A DNA stretch of 64,000 nucleotides. Origin: Deroplatys truncata. Lineage: Eukaryota > Arthropoda > Insecta > Mantodea > Mantidae. The stretch lies in NCBI GenBank assembly GCA_030765065.1, contig CM060984.1:103459488-103523487 (forward strand). The letters are read 5' to 3'. The first letter of the stretch is position 1; the number at the start of each line of letters is the position of its first letter. Below, one piece after another: positions 11,902-23,243 of this stretch. The notes below the pieces were generated by a model. The model saw nothing but the letters and a program-made list of their open reading frames with translations. It had not been told where the DNA came from and did no database searches. The translations under genes were made by a program, and so were the position numbers.

Positions 11902-12435
11902 TGTTAATCGAGCGAGGTGATGCCGTTCAAATGCGTGTGACTCGTATTTGGGAGGTCTTGGATTCGATTCCCTGCACTGCCCACCATGACCCACGGGTTT
12001 ATTCTGGGATTTTCCCGGCGAATGCTGAAGTGGTTTCTTTCACCCCCGAATTTCCTCTCTCTCCGTTTTGTTGCATTCATCATTTCATTCATCCTTCACC
12101 CTGTTAGATCTGTTTCAGGGTTCGAAGTGTCGGCGATGGTGTTTCGGTAGGGCTTGGGAGGGAAAAAGAATTATCACTTTGGAAATTTCTCCGTCCCTCA
12201 GCTTTCGGCTGATTGCCAGGGGTATACGGACCCCCCTTCGGAACAGGGTGGTGGTCCCTCTGTGGGGGGGGGCGGGCATCCCGGTCTGTCTGTTCGACTA
12301 TCGGGATGTCTCAATCTGGAAACCTGTCATTGCTATGCCGTCACTCCTGGTTCCGGCCAATATCACGCATCCCCCAGCCAGAAAGTTGACTCACGAGGCC
12401 AGGACCGCTATCTATCGCAGCTGCTGACTTTCCTC
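11902..12435 (+). mobile_element. SINE-like repeat related to S-IV
   Basis: The head GAGCGAGGTGATGCCGTTCA with B-box-like GGATTCGATTCC and the body block GGCGAATGCTGAAGTGGTTT match the copy at 10.9 kb. The 3' half (GC-rich, with an eight- to nine-G run near 12,266) differs, so this may be a subfamily or a composite. Confidence 0.6.
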
Positions 12436-12726
12436 AAGATGGCACAGGATATAAGTTGCATTAGTATAAACAAAAGCTAAGTGATCTACTAAGTATATAT
12501 TTGGCTATTCCGGCAGGATTTTTACACATTTCTTGGCCAACAAGTGTACATGATAGGTTATTCTACTCTAGTGGAATATTCAAGCCACTCTATTCTGCTC
12601 TTTGAATAGAACAGGCGTGTGTGTTTTGTAAGTATGCATTTCTTAGACGTTTGTCTAAAATGATCAGCATTAACGTGCTTTAGTTTTCTATTTTTCTTTC
12701 TTTTCTTTTTAATCGTTGTTTCTTGT
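12436..12726. other. Unassigned sequence
   Basis: Nothing recognised. Confidence 0.45.
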
Positions 12727-12927
12727 TTATCCTTCTCTTGTATTTACTAATACTTTAACTCCAGCCGAATTATTTTTGCTTTCTTTAGTGTATTGTTCGC
12801 TGTCAGCACGAAACATTTGAGTTGTGTAAGTAAAGTTTTCAACGGCTACACTGAAGCAAACGAAACATCCTATGCCAAAAGAGACGAGAAGGATTTTAGA
12901 GGTTTTCCAATCGAATGGTGATGTCAT
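12727..12927 (-). CDS. Possible small membrane protein or first coding exon
   Basis: A 66-codon reading frame on the minus strand. It opens with a short charged segment (MTSPFDWKTSK) and a hydrophobic stretch from about residue 12 to 28 that could be a signal anchor, followed by a polar, charged remainder. Codon third positions are mixed rather than AT-driven, unlike the chance frames around it, and a TTTCAG sits just before the ATG. A GTAAAT near the end could be a splice donor. No family is recognised and no partner exon was identified. It may equally be chance; treat it as a candidate only. Confidence 0.25.
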   Translation of the reverse strand: MTSPFDWKTSKILLVSFGIGCFVCFSVAVENFTYTTQMFRADSEQYTKESKNNSAGVKVLVNTREG

Positions 12928-13689
12928 CTGAAATCTCTTACTGAGTGCTCTTCAATTCTGTTTAGTCTCTTTTTATATGTATTTTACTCTTTCCCTTTTC
13001 CCAAATGTGTTCGCTATCCTATGGTTCGTGGAAATGTTTGAAACTCTAGCACCGAATAAAGTGTGAACTTTCCATTAACATGTCAAATCGTACATGAAAA
13101 CACTTTCAGGATCGAGAACCATCAAATCGAATTTCTTCGTGTAATGCGTAGTCTATCCATAGACATACCTCAAACTTAATGGTCTAGTGCTTGAATAGCT
13201 GCGCTTCTGTGCTCAAATGACCACCCAGAACACCAGTCTACAAGTGCAATAAGTGTATCGATGACTGAGAGAGCTTGTTCGGTAAGTTCTATTTGCTTGA
13301 AGTTCTCTTCCTTCAGTGGGAGAGACGAAAGACAATGTTTTATTAGAGCGCAGTACACATTCTTATGTTTAATTAAATTATAATAATAGTGTAATAGCTT
13401 AATGTTATTGTTTTATATTTTTGATGCTGAATTTTCTGTTATTAAGGGCAAACGCATGTTTAATTTTATTTCAAAATATAAACAAAAATAAACAGCATAG
13501 CTTACAACGATATAGGTTAAAACCGTATACAATTTATAGTTTACATTCTCTTGACGAATTTTGGCTTGTTCAAAATCAATATATGAGCAAAATAATTTAA
13601 AGAGTGAAATTACCGTTAAATGAGGTGCAAAATAATAGTTGCTTTTGCTATATAGCTGCAATACTTTTGACGTAGGACATTACCAAGCT
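12928..13689. other. Unassigned sequence
   Basis: Contains a 60-codon minus-strand frame at 13,176-13,358 without recognised homology. No repeats recognised. Confidence 0.4.
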
Positions 13690-13938
13690 TTTATAAGCAA
13701 TTCCACGCAATTCTACCCCTCTTCTACAAATCTTCTAGGTTGCTTAAATACAAAGTATGATACGAATTTATATTTTTGAGTTAAGCTGTTCACAGACACG
13801 GATGTTTTTTTTTTCTAAAAATGCTTTTCTTTAGGGTGCTTTAAACAGATGTATTTCCGTGAAATGTCGTTATCCAATTTTTGGGTAAAATGTAATACCT
13901 TCTCCAGCTACTAGTGCGTGGTAGAGAAAGTAAAAACG
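13690..13938 (-). repeat. X repeat, 5' third, reverse (X6)
   Basis: Ends GTGGTAGAGAAAGTAAAAACG. Blocks TGTTCACAGACACGGATG and GTATTTCCGTGAAAT are those of X; the left limit is uncertain. Confidence 0.7.
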
Positions 13939-14059
13939 GGTGCAATGTGATGACTTTTAAATTCCAATTGTTACATGACCACCAGAAAGACAATGAAAAT
14001 TGACTTAGATTTGAAAAAAAAGAATTATTTGAGACTTCGAAACAAAAATAAGGAATAGA

Positions 14060-14405
14060 TTGGAAATGGTAAATGCCAAAATATGATTATTTGATAGACA
14101 TCGTTATTTTAACAAACCTATTTTTTGTGGTGTAAGCATTTGTCTATCTTTTACGGTTTACAAGTTACATAAAATTATACAAAATTAATTCAGAATGAAG
14201 TGGTCTTCCCAGGCAGTTTTGCAGAAAATGAAAGATATTTTATTTAATTTGTCATCCAAATATGTTAAAAAAATGTGGTACTTTAATCAAAATCGTTAGA
14301 GCCACTTTTGGGAAAATAAAAAATAATGAAAATCTTTCCATGTAAGGGGTAGTTTTGATTAGGGGGATTTTCTTTTAAATCTTTGTGTCGCACAGATTTT
14401 AAAAT
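14060..14405 (-). repeat. X repeat, central part, reverse (X7)
   Basis: Carries TTTAATCAAAATCGTTAGAG and GGGGGATTTTCTTTTAAATC, and stops at CGCACAGATTTT. Neither terminus is present. Confidence 0.75.
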
Positions 14406-14420
14406 TAAATAATAAAAAAA

Positions 14421-15206
14421 TTGTTGGATGTGTTACATTCATGACATTCTCTACCCACTATTCAACAAAATATTATTACAAAACCTCATTCTTCTTTCTA
14501 TTTTCTGTTATTGGACATAATCATTTACAATAATGGTTTTATTACATATTTCCTATGTAAAAGGGGATTAGGGGAGTACATTAGGTTTAAGTGACACTTC
14601 AATTTTTTAAGAGAGGATCGTTCTCTTTGTATGATCACGAGAAAAAGGAAAAAATAAGGACTTTATAAATCAGAAAAGAATAAATATATGTAAATTCAAA
14701 CCAATATCAAGGAATATCAAGGAAATACCAAAAACATGTTTTTGATATAAATGTGTGCTTTAACGAGATCTACATTTTTTGAGGAATGAGATTTTGTCTT
14801 TCTCTTCCGGTTCACGTTATGTAGATATTATTCTGAATAAAGAGGACTTCAGAGGATATTCCTGAGAAATTTCATATACCAGTTTTCATGAAATTTTCTT
14901 AAAGATTTGCTATTTTTATAAAACTCATTGAAGCAATTTTTGAAAGTTTCAAAATATTCAAAACATTTTCCACGTGGAGGGTAGTTTGGGGTGGAATATT
15001 TTCTTGAGAATCTTGGTGTCGCATCTTTGGAAGCTACAGAACTTAATACCATGTTTGGTAATACCAAACGGACTCTTAGTTTTTGAGTTATGCTCTTCAA
15101 AGACAAACACACGGACCTTTTCTTAAAAAGTTCTCAAACTTATACTTCCGGTGAAACTCGACATTGAATTTTTGGTTGGAGTACAAAGCTTTCTCTGCTT
15201 ATTAAA
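14421..15206 (-). repeat. X repeat, near full-length reverse, older subtype (X8)
   Basis: Starts with GGATGTGTTACATTCATGAC and runs to TTTCTCTGCTTATT. It is the third reverse X copy in a row (with X6 and X7). Confidence 0.75.
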
Positions 15207-15826
15207 AATGTATTTACCAGTAACTGACGTGCATGGTTGTGGGAGTAACTTTCAAGCCACTGCAAAGAGATCTCACAAATTAAGTAGAGTTTAAAGAGAG
15301 TAGAAGGTTACGTTGTTCATAATATGAGAATGTCAATAAATATTCGGTGAATTAGGGCTGCAACTATTGATACATAGTACTTCTTACATATATCTATTTG
15401 GATATAAATGGAAAGTTACTATTTGGAATCCTCCAGTTCATAATTCAGAGTTAAAATAAAGGACGAAATGGAAGTACTCCCGGCACACGTTTTTACATTG
15501 GAACGTAGCTCCTTAGGGACCAAAATGCTGGGAGTATAAAGATATGAATATTCTACGGATGAAGACTACGAAGATGGGCTTTCAATCGGTAACAACAATA
15601 ATAAATACTGACAAAGGAAAGTGAACGGTAAACCAGGTATGAGGAGAAGAAAAATGTTGAGTTAGCACAAGGAAACTAAACAAGAGTGGACAATGGCTGA
15701 TGAGTATGGGTGAGAATTTGTGGAACAGAAGAGCTTCGTGACTCTAGAGTGGAATTGCTTTGTTGCTATCTGTGGCGAGACATGCTGAACGAAGAAAAGC
15801 TACCATCTTTTGTTCTAGATATGCTG
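15207..15826. other. Unassigned sequence
   Basis: Nothing recognised. Confidence 0.5.
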
Positions 15827-16525
15827 GTTTTTACTTTCTCTACCACGTAACTGGTAACCTAGTAGGTAGAGAAAGCATTGTGTTCCACCCAAAATATCGA
15901 GATTTCATTGGAAATAAATGTTTTGACACCCATTGAATAAAAAAAAACATTTTTAGAAAACGTTGTATGTGCGCCTGTGTATGTATGTGTGTATACTGTT
16001 GTGAGTAGTATAATTCTCAAAAATGCCACTAAAGACTTTAATACCATATATTTAAAATATTTGTATGACAACTAAAACGAATATTTTCAATTTTCTTGCA
16101 ATAGCCTGTGAACTCCTCTACATTCTTAAGGAATTATGTATAATTTTGCATAAATAAATTGTCAACGTTAAGAAGTACATAGAAACATACTGCAGAAAGA
16201 ATGTAGATCTCCTTAAAACACATAATTTATTTCCAATGTCTGTTTTGTGGCATTAGCCATTTCCTAGGTATCCATCATTATAGGTTTGGATTTTTTAAAT
16301 TGCTATCGCTATTCAGTTGTTTCCCACGATGACGGCCTGGCCCTTTAACATAGAATTTTAAGGGCAACTTACAGCCACTCGCTTTTAACATATTATTCAC
16401 TTTTCGCTCTATCTCCTTGTAACTTCAACAAAACGTGTAATGAAACTGTTTAAGCCAAGGTTTATCTGGATTAACGTAAAGTAGATACAAAAAATAAGCT
16501 TTCGTAAGAAGAGTTTGCAGAACCC
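15827..16525 (+). repeat. X repeat, forward, 3' end missing (X9)
   Basis: Begins TTTTTACTTTCTCTACCACG. The older-subtype 3' block AAATAAGCTTTCGTAAGAAG is reached but the terminal CACATCAGATTTT is absent. A second GTAGAGAAAG lies 30 bp from the start. Confidence 0.75.
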
Positions 16526-16764
16526 ATAAACGAATTGAACGATTGTTATGAAATAAAAAGTTCATATTGTCGGTTATTATAAGCCATATATAAATTAGTT
16601 GGCACGCAGTAATAATGACGTACGGTGAACACTTCTGGCCGAGAGAAGTAATACTTAAAACTACTGATTAATACTGTGCCGTTTATAATTTTATTTTACA
16701 TGAATGCAACAAATACAATCGTATACGTACAGGATATTCATGACAAAATTGATTCAAGTAAATC
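16526..16764. other. Unassigned sequence
   Basis: Nothing recognised. Confidence 0.45.
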
Positions 16765-16912
16765 CATGAAATTGGATTTAGAACTCTTGCGAGTCATTTT
16801 CCGGATGCTTATGTAAGGACAGGCTATGATGGTATGATTTTTAGTGAAACTATCACCTCAAGTTCGACACGTGGGTGGATTATGCAAATCATGCTGATAC
16901 CCGTGTAAGCGG
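16765..16912 (+). repeat. Dispersed repeat W, copy 1
   Basis: About 150 bp matching the reverse complement of 38,351-38,500. Shared blocks: GAGTCATTT, ATGCTTATGTAA, ATCACCTCA, ACGTGGGTGG and TTATGCAAATCATGCTGA. The identity of W is unknown. Confidence 0.7.
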
Positions 16913-17122
16913 GACCTAAGACATTTTTCAAATTAACTGTAATTTTGGTTCATAGAAATGTAATTCTGAGGTATAAAAACATATTATAGTATGGCATTTA
17001 TTCATTAAAAGATAAAGAACACATAGAAATTGCTTAACTAAATTATCTGAAACAATATCACCACTGTGTATAAGCACGTAACAAATACTCTTCAAAATCA
17101 ACCCACAATATACCTTGTGGTT
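16913..17122. other. Unassigned sequence
   Basis: Nothing recognised. Confidence 0.45.
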
Positions 17123-17861
17123 TTAGTGATTATTTTTTGTTTCCCAGGCTAAAATGCCTTCATAAAATGCTTTGTCTGGAATGTATTTAAACATTTTGTG
17201 TATATCTTGAAGTTTGATCTCAATGATTGAACATACACCGTTAGGATAGGCCTTTCTGATAGGAAGCTCAGGGAAATGTAGATATGTTGGCCCAAGTATG
17301 AAAGAATGTTGAATTGCTCCCTCAATGAAGGGTTTTGCCACTACTAAACCCAATTGTTCTGCAGAAAAGCAGAATTTCATGAATGTAGAAACACTGAAGG
17401 ATACCTTTTTGTCTCTGGGAAAGTCCTTAACAGAAGTCTTTATGGCATTGGCAGTTTTTTTTTTGTAATCATGTGGCCGCAGTTACTGAAATTATACACA
17501 TCCTCGCTTTCAACTGTAGTATCTGTAAAATTTCCTTTAGCACTTGAACAAACTATGTGTTCACACACATCCTTCATCGTATAAAGTCTGTCCACATGCC
17601 TCAAACGTCTTTTCACTACTGCAAAGCCCCTATCTGATGGTAAAAAGGAGTGTCCTCTGATAGGGAAAAGAAGTCTGATGCTCAAGAAATGCTTCTGAAC
17701 AGTTAATGCCATTAAAGGCCTGATAAGTGTTCTTATTTTGCCCCGGAGGTTGAAGTAATGGAGGAGAAAATTGCATACCTCATTTGGGCTTTTTCTAGCT
17801 TGTCTCTCATGGTAGATATAGAAGGATGCTGAATTAGTTTTCATGTTATGTACAGAGAAAA
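17123..17861 (-). pseudogene. DUF7869-type protein, terminal exon with one frame break
   Basis: The minus strand encodes about 245 residues of the insect DUF7869 family, which is poorly characterised and often found in transposon-associated multi-copy genes. Family hallmarks in order: SVHNMKTNSASFYIYHE, ARKSPNEVCNFLL, FPIRGHSFLPSDRGF, AVVKRRLRRVDRLYT-like text, then KFCFSAEQLG and a C-terminal part ending in TKNNH and a stop at 17,123-17,125. A 3' splice-site-like CTTTTTCAG ends at 17,862, exactly where the family similarity begins, so this looks like a last exon. The two halves are in different frames; the shift falls in or near a run of ten T (plus strand 17,455-17,464). No upstream exons were recognised. 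Frame break aside it is well preserved, so a sequencing slip in the homopolymer is possible. Confidence 0.75.
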
Positions 17862-17862
17862 C

Positions 17863-18828
17863 TGAAAAAGTAATTTTTCAATAATAATACATGTCCTGTA
17901 TTGGTAGTTTAGGCAAGCATATGTTTTGCATGTCGAAAATAACACCAAGAAAATCCTCTCTCTCGACACTTAACTTGGTTGCGTCTTCTGCTGCAGCTGC
18001 ACCACAATCCTTTAGTAAATTGCTTTTTTATTTTAAAGTTCAGTTCTTAACATGTAATGCATGTGTCTACACTGGGCCTACCAAACCTTAAACGGAAATG
18101 GGTATTGAAATATTTGTAGTGATAATAGTGATAAGAAACATTGCTCTTAGGATATTTGGCAAGAAACATACCATTTTTTTTTTACAGTCAGTTCACTGTC
18201 TAGATAATAAACCTCAGTGTTTCCACATGATTTATGTGCTCCAAGCCTTTAATTTATGCACGTTTTACTGTAGCTCTCTTATATTCAGAACTTCTTTTAA
18301 TGTCCTTTCCCCTTTTTCCGATATTATCACCACAACTTTTTGCACTATCCGTACATAAACCACTGCTATTGGATACCATTGTGATTTTTTACTGTCTAAA
18401 CTTAGGTCTACCACACAAAAGTAATGTATTTCCAACCTTGATCTATGACTAAAATTAATTACAAGCAAAACAGCTTAAGTCCTGGACTAAAGTTGTTTTA
18501 CCGCTAATCACGAATAATCGAACAATGAAAATGTGGTACAGAAGCCACGGATTAAAGTCATTTTGCCATCAATCGAGCAGCTTGTGCCTCAGACCATCAC
18601 TGTAATCGTAACTCCAATCCATGAAAATGTGGACTTAAGTTGTTTTGAAAATCCACTATTAATTACTTTATTCATCTACTGTATATCTTTGGCAGGGAAA
18701 GTAATATATGACAGTGGTTCGAAAGAGATATAAACTATTTTTATTAGCTTTTCCGAGTACTAAAACACACATTTAAACCACTATCACATTTTAATTTTTA
18801 CAGTAGACCAGATATAGGAATACTGTAA
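17863..18828. other. Unassigned AT-rich sequence upstream of the DUF7869 exon
   Basis: Would hold the intron or earlier exons of the DUF7869 gene if any remain; none recognised. Confidence 0.4.
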
Positions 18829-19818
18829 TTAACTTTTGAAACAGGATAACTCACGAGATATAAAAGAGGAAAAGAGAGAGTAAGAGATAAAAAAAGAAGA
18901 AGAAAATATCTCTACAGCACCACGAGCGTAGCTGAAACCTATACTCATACCATTGTGGTCTACTAACTGTCTTGCACGCCGTTGTATGGATGTTTTCCAT
19001 AAATAAGGGGTTGAAAATAAGGATGGTTTGAATGTCATAAGTAGCCTACGGTGATTCATTCGTACCAAAAGTATGCTTCCAAAGCGTTGTCCAGATTGAT
19101 CGAATGGTGGGAATTTGTATACAAGAGGTCGTAAATATGAGTTGGGGTAATTTTCTGAAGCTTTAAGGTATCCTATAGTTTTACCAAGTACATAAGTACT
19201 GGCCTTATTGGCCAAACAGGCCTGAGAATAAAGTGTGTCGTTTTGTAAAATTTCCAGGTACTGAATGAATATTTTTACTAGATGGGTTAAACAGTGCAGA
19301 TTTTCACATAGGAGTTTGAAAATATGTAGGGGTAGTTTCTGAGAACTGTAAGTAGCTGAGGTTTTTGGTGGATTCTGTATTATAAACGTATCCATTTTTG
19401 TCCAGATAGGTCAAAGAGTTTGATTTGCACGCTAGGACCGAAAATATGGACTGAAAAATGCATGTACTGGAAATTTCTAAAAGTTTTTCGGTAGTTATCA
19501 TTCTTTTCAGATTATAAAATATAAAACGTTTTGTAAAGATCATACCAAAAGCATTTATTGATAGAGTTCAGCGAAATTGCAGAGATATTTGGTGATACCT
19601 ACCCGATATGAAAATTTTCGGCTAAAATAACTAATTTTTAAAACGTTTTAAACCTCCCCACTCACTCCTTTACGATAGAAGTAATTACAAGTCTGCCATG
19701 TTTACAATAAGGAGCAAAAATGTACTCTAATATTAATATTCAATTAAAAAGGGTTGAAATTGTGATAATATGAAAGCTCCTCATAAGACTGCTTCCCCAG
19801 TTTTAAACATTTTGGTAA
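18829..19818. other. Unassigned; contains a 188-codon minus-strand frame
   Basis: The frame at 18,829-19,395 (minus) has no recognised domain. Its DNA carries phrases such as CCTATCTGGACAAAAATGG and CCCATCTAGTAAAAATATTC that look like degenerate repeats, so a decayed non-coding repeat is more likely than a gene. Confidence 0.35.
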
Positions 19819-21098
19819 TACAAGGCATGTTTTTAAAGTAGATACCGTTTTAATATTTCGCCACTGCAGCGCTACAGTCGCGCGATCGCTTCCCCCATTC
19901 ATTAGGAAGGCAGATATAGCTATGTGCGATCGTCATTTTGTGTTTTCCTGTTGTTAGAGCGTTTCGAAATGTTCAAAACAATCGAACGATCCGCCGACTG
20001 TGAAGTCAGATGAATGATTTGTTTTTTGAATGCGAGAAATGTTATGTCAGTATGCATTCACCGCTAATTGTGCGAGGTTTATGGGGAAACAATACTGAAT
20101 AATAGAATGGTGTGTAATGGATTAGACAGTTTAACGCAGGTCGTGAACATGTGCATGACGAGCCGCGGAGCAGTCGAGTCTGCGACCACGGTCGCACAAT
20201 GTTTTGGTGCAAGCTGTGGAAGAAAACAATTGGAGGACAGAGGTTTCATCATATCGGTGTTATCTTTGCATTTTCCACAAGTTTCAGGTCAGTACACTAC
20301 AACAGTGTGACAGAACGCTTAGAATTTCGGAAATGGTGCTCAAGTTGGATGCCCAAAAATCTTACTCATGACCACAAGAACAAGCGATATGCAGAGGAAG
20401 GCGATGATTTGCTAAGGTACATCGTTACAGGTGAAGAGACATGGGTATCTCACATCGCTCCAGAATCAAAGCAACAATCCATGGAGTGGAGGCACACAAC
20501 ATCCCCGTGAAGAAGAAATTCAAACAGACGATATCCGCTAGCAAAACCATCTGCACGGTTTTCTGGGACAGACAAGGTATTTTGCTGGTTGAATTCTTGC
20601 CCAGGAACGCAACAATCAACAATGACGTCAATTGTGAGACACTACGAAAGCTCCGTCGTGCAACACAGATCAAAAGGCATGGAATGCTTTCGTCGCGTAG
20701 AATCCTTTTTGTTCATGACAATGCCCGGCAACAAACAGCCAAACAAACTCAAGATTTGATCGCATCATTTTATTGGGAACAATTCGATCACCCTCCCAAC
20801 AGTCCGGATTTAGCACCAAGCGATTTTCATCTGTTTCTTTATCTGAAGAAATTCCTTGGTGTAAAACACTTCAACAATGATGATGTGAAACAAGAGGTGG
20901 AGACCTGTCTTTCATCATAAGCGGCATCATTCTTTGACGAAGACATAACTGGTTTCCCTTTACGACAAGTACCTGAATAACGACGGTAAGTATGTGGAGA
21001 AGTAGTGTAAGCTAATAAATGATAATAAAGTATTTGGAAAATAATGTGTTATTTTTTTAAAAGAATTATCGTTGTTTACTTTAAAAATACGCCTAGTA
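19819..21098 (+). mobile_element. mariner-family DNA transposon, full length, inactive
   Basis: A 1.28-kb element with imperfect TIRs of about 29 bp. The left end reads TACAAGGCATGTTTTTAAAG and the reverse complement of the right end TACTAGGCGTATTTTTAAAG. Both ends carry the TA target dinucleotide. Size, TIRs and the D34D transposase it encloses fit mariner. The right TIR mismatches the left at several positions and the transposase is broken, so this is an old, immobile copy. Confidence 0.9.
19969..21005 (+). pseudogene. mariner transposase pseudogene (D34D type)
   Basis: Translation from the ATG at 19,969 begins with the family text ERSADCEVR. It continues through LCEVYGE, VHDE-like MHDEPRS, LEFRKWCSSWMPKNLT, VTGEETW, QSMEW, TVFWDRQGILLVEFLP, FVHDNAR and NSPDLAPSDFHLF to LVSLYDKYLNNDG and a stop at 21,003-21,005. 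The second and third catalytic aspartates (HDN and PSD) are present with exactly 34 residues between them. The first is replaced by glutamate (VTGEET for VTGDET). Several frame changes and stops lie in the N-terminal third and near the C-terminus, so no active cut-and-paste enzyme can be made. Family mariners run about 345 residues, matching the span. Confidence 0.9.
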
Positions 21099-22937
21099 GT
21101 TTATAGCCTATGTCCGTCCGGAAGAACAGTGCTTTTCAACAGTGAAAGGATTGATTGAGTGGTATCTGACACACCATTCGCACATAAGCGCACGTAAGCA
21201 TTTTCAACCTCTATATTATAGTATAGATCAGGGTCGGCCACCACTAGGCACATGAATCAAATAATGATCCGTCAAGACAGTTCGATTGGCCCGCCGATAG
21301 CTTAAGATCGATTTGAGCCTAGTCATCATTACACACTGTTCCTCTTTCGAATTTTAAAAGAGCAACATAAATTTAGTTATAGATTCATTTTGGGTTTCTT
21401 AAATCCAAATTCGCTCAGTACTATAGTTGAAATTTAAACAGCAATGTGGTTTTCCACTTCTCCGAACTTAACTGAATTTTGGAAATATGTCCCTTCTTAC
21501 CGATTTCCTGAAATCTTCGATATAAGGCTGGTGTGCAGATTTGGCATACATTTGTGAGTAAGTGTGAATTTATTAAGAATAAATTACAAATTACAAATGC
21601 ACATCTTGCTAATATATTTGTTCTGTACACAAAATATTACACTTAAAATTGAGAAATTGGTAAATAACAAGTTCAAAAGCTATATTAATATTACAGGTTA
21701 TTTAAAATTCACTGGAATGTTCTTATTAAATATTGCAATAAGGAATACTCCCATTACAATTCTATGTGTTTCATTTTATGATAATTTTAAAATATATGTA
21801 AAGTATATGATGCTCTTTTAAAATAAAAAAGCGAATAATAAGAATACCTGAATGATCTATAAAACATTATATGTTAAATATAGGCGTACAGTTATACTTA
21901 CCTGAATACTTTACTAATGTCTATGTAATACTTTAGTTCAGGTTCAAAATAGCTATAAATATAAATTTAATTACATGGCTCCTCAAAAAAGTTTTATCAA
22001 TTCACTTGCCAAAGTTCAAAACAAGTTGGCCATCCTTGGTATATATTACTTAAGAAATTATTGGTGTATTCCTAATCGGGGGTTAACCAAATAGCTGTAG
22101 TGCTAGACCTACAGTATGTTGATTTAATCCTGTTTCATCTTATCTTTTTTGCATTTGCTTCCTCTCTGCTACGGAACTAGAAATATACCTCAATCGATGG
22201 AGACGAAAAAATTACCAGGGAGAGATGTTATAACTTTCTATAAACAACAAAGTAAACTCTCGAACCCGAGACAAAACACTTGCTGCTCTTAAAATCCCGC
22301 TCGCGATTCTGAACGCTTTAATAACCTCACATCGCTCCATGTACCGACGGAGGCTGCGTTTGAATGTAAGTTCTTCTGCGACGATACACCAGCGCAATAA
22401 AAAGCTATCACAACGTGCAGCTGAGTGTATATAGAGATGTTGCGAGAGAGAAAGAGAGATGTGAACGAAAAAAAAATAATAAATTCCTTTCACCCGCAGT
22501 TCTGTTTGCTATTTCTTTATTTCTTCTTTCTCCATCTCCTGTTTCTTCTCCTTTCCGGTGTTGCGGTTTTGGAGTATTTCCGCGCCTGTAGTCAACTGAC
22601 GTGTTTTCTGTTAGTCAAACTGGATTTCACACTTGAGCGCCGCAAGTCGCCTTTGACATCTTGCCAGACCTCTCCGCGGTGAACAGCTGCGCGGATTTTG
22701 GTGAACATCCGGAATGGGGCTGTTACCTTCCTTGGTGAATCAACACAGGCTCCTGAGGATCGATGACTCAATGCAGGAAGTAAAAGAAATACTTAGTTTC
22801 GCTATTTCTCTCTTCCAAGATAAGCATTCACGACGATTACAGAAGACAAAGATTATATGCCTATAAATAATATGGAATAACATACGCTGTGCAAAAATAA
22901 AGCACTGCTATACTTTATTTGATCCGAGGAATTAATC
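21099..22937. other. Mostly unassigned; one short repeat match
   Basis: 21,448-21,520 (CACTTCTCCGAACTTAACTG onward, TTTCCTGAAATCTTCGATAT) matches 34,848-34,912 and is therefore a stub of the S-IV-type repeat. The remainder shows nothing recognisable. Confidence 0.5.
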
Positions 22938-23243
22938 GAACGAGATGGCTCAGACGAAAACGCCTGTGGCCCGCACTAGGGAGGTCTCGGGTTCAAACCC
23001 CCGGACCCCACCAATCTGACTGAAAGTTTTTTTTCCGGTTTTCCGCGGTCGCTAGGCCAAAATTCTGGGCTGGATAATTTAATTTCTAAATTCTCCTATC
23101 ATCCCTTTCGTCAGATTTCATTTCCTTCTTTTTCACCGCCATACCAGGCATTGGGCTAATGACCTATCCTGAATATGCTATGATCCAAAGTTTGCTTACT
23201 CCTCGACAGGCTACTGACCCAAGGTATTGGATTGTAAGCCCTT

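Noticed and set aside
13176-13358. Exon candidate on the minus strand (LKEENFKQIELTEQALS)
   Set aside because: Looks helical and coding-like for about 45 residues, but no family recognised and no good splice donor before its stop.
18829-19395. 188-codon minus-strand gene
   Set aside because: No domain or motif, skewed composition, and repeat-like phrases in the DNA; kept only as unassigned.
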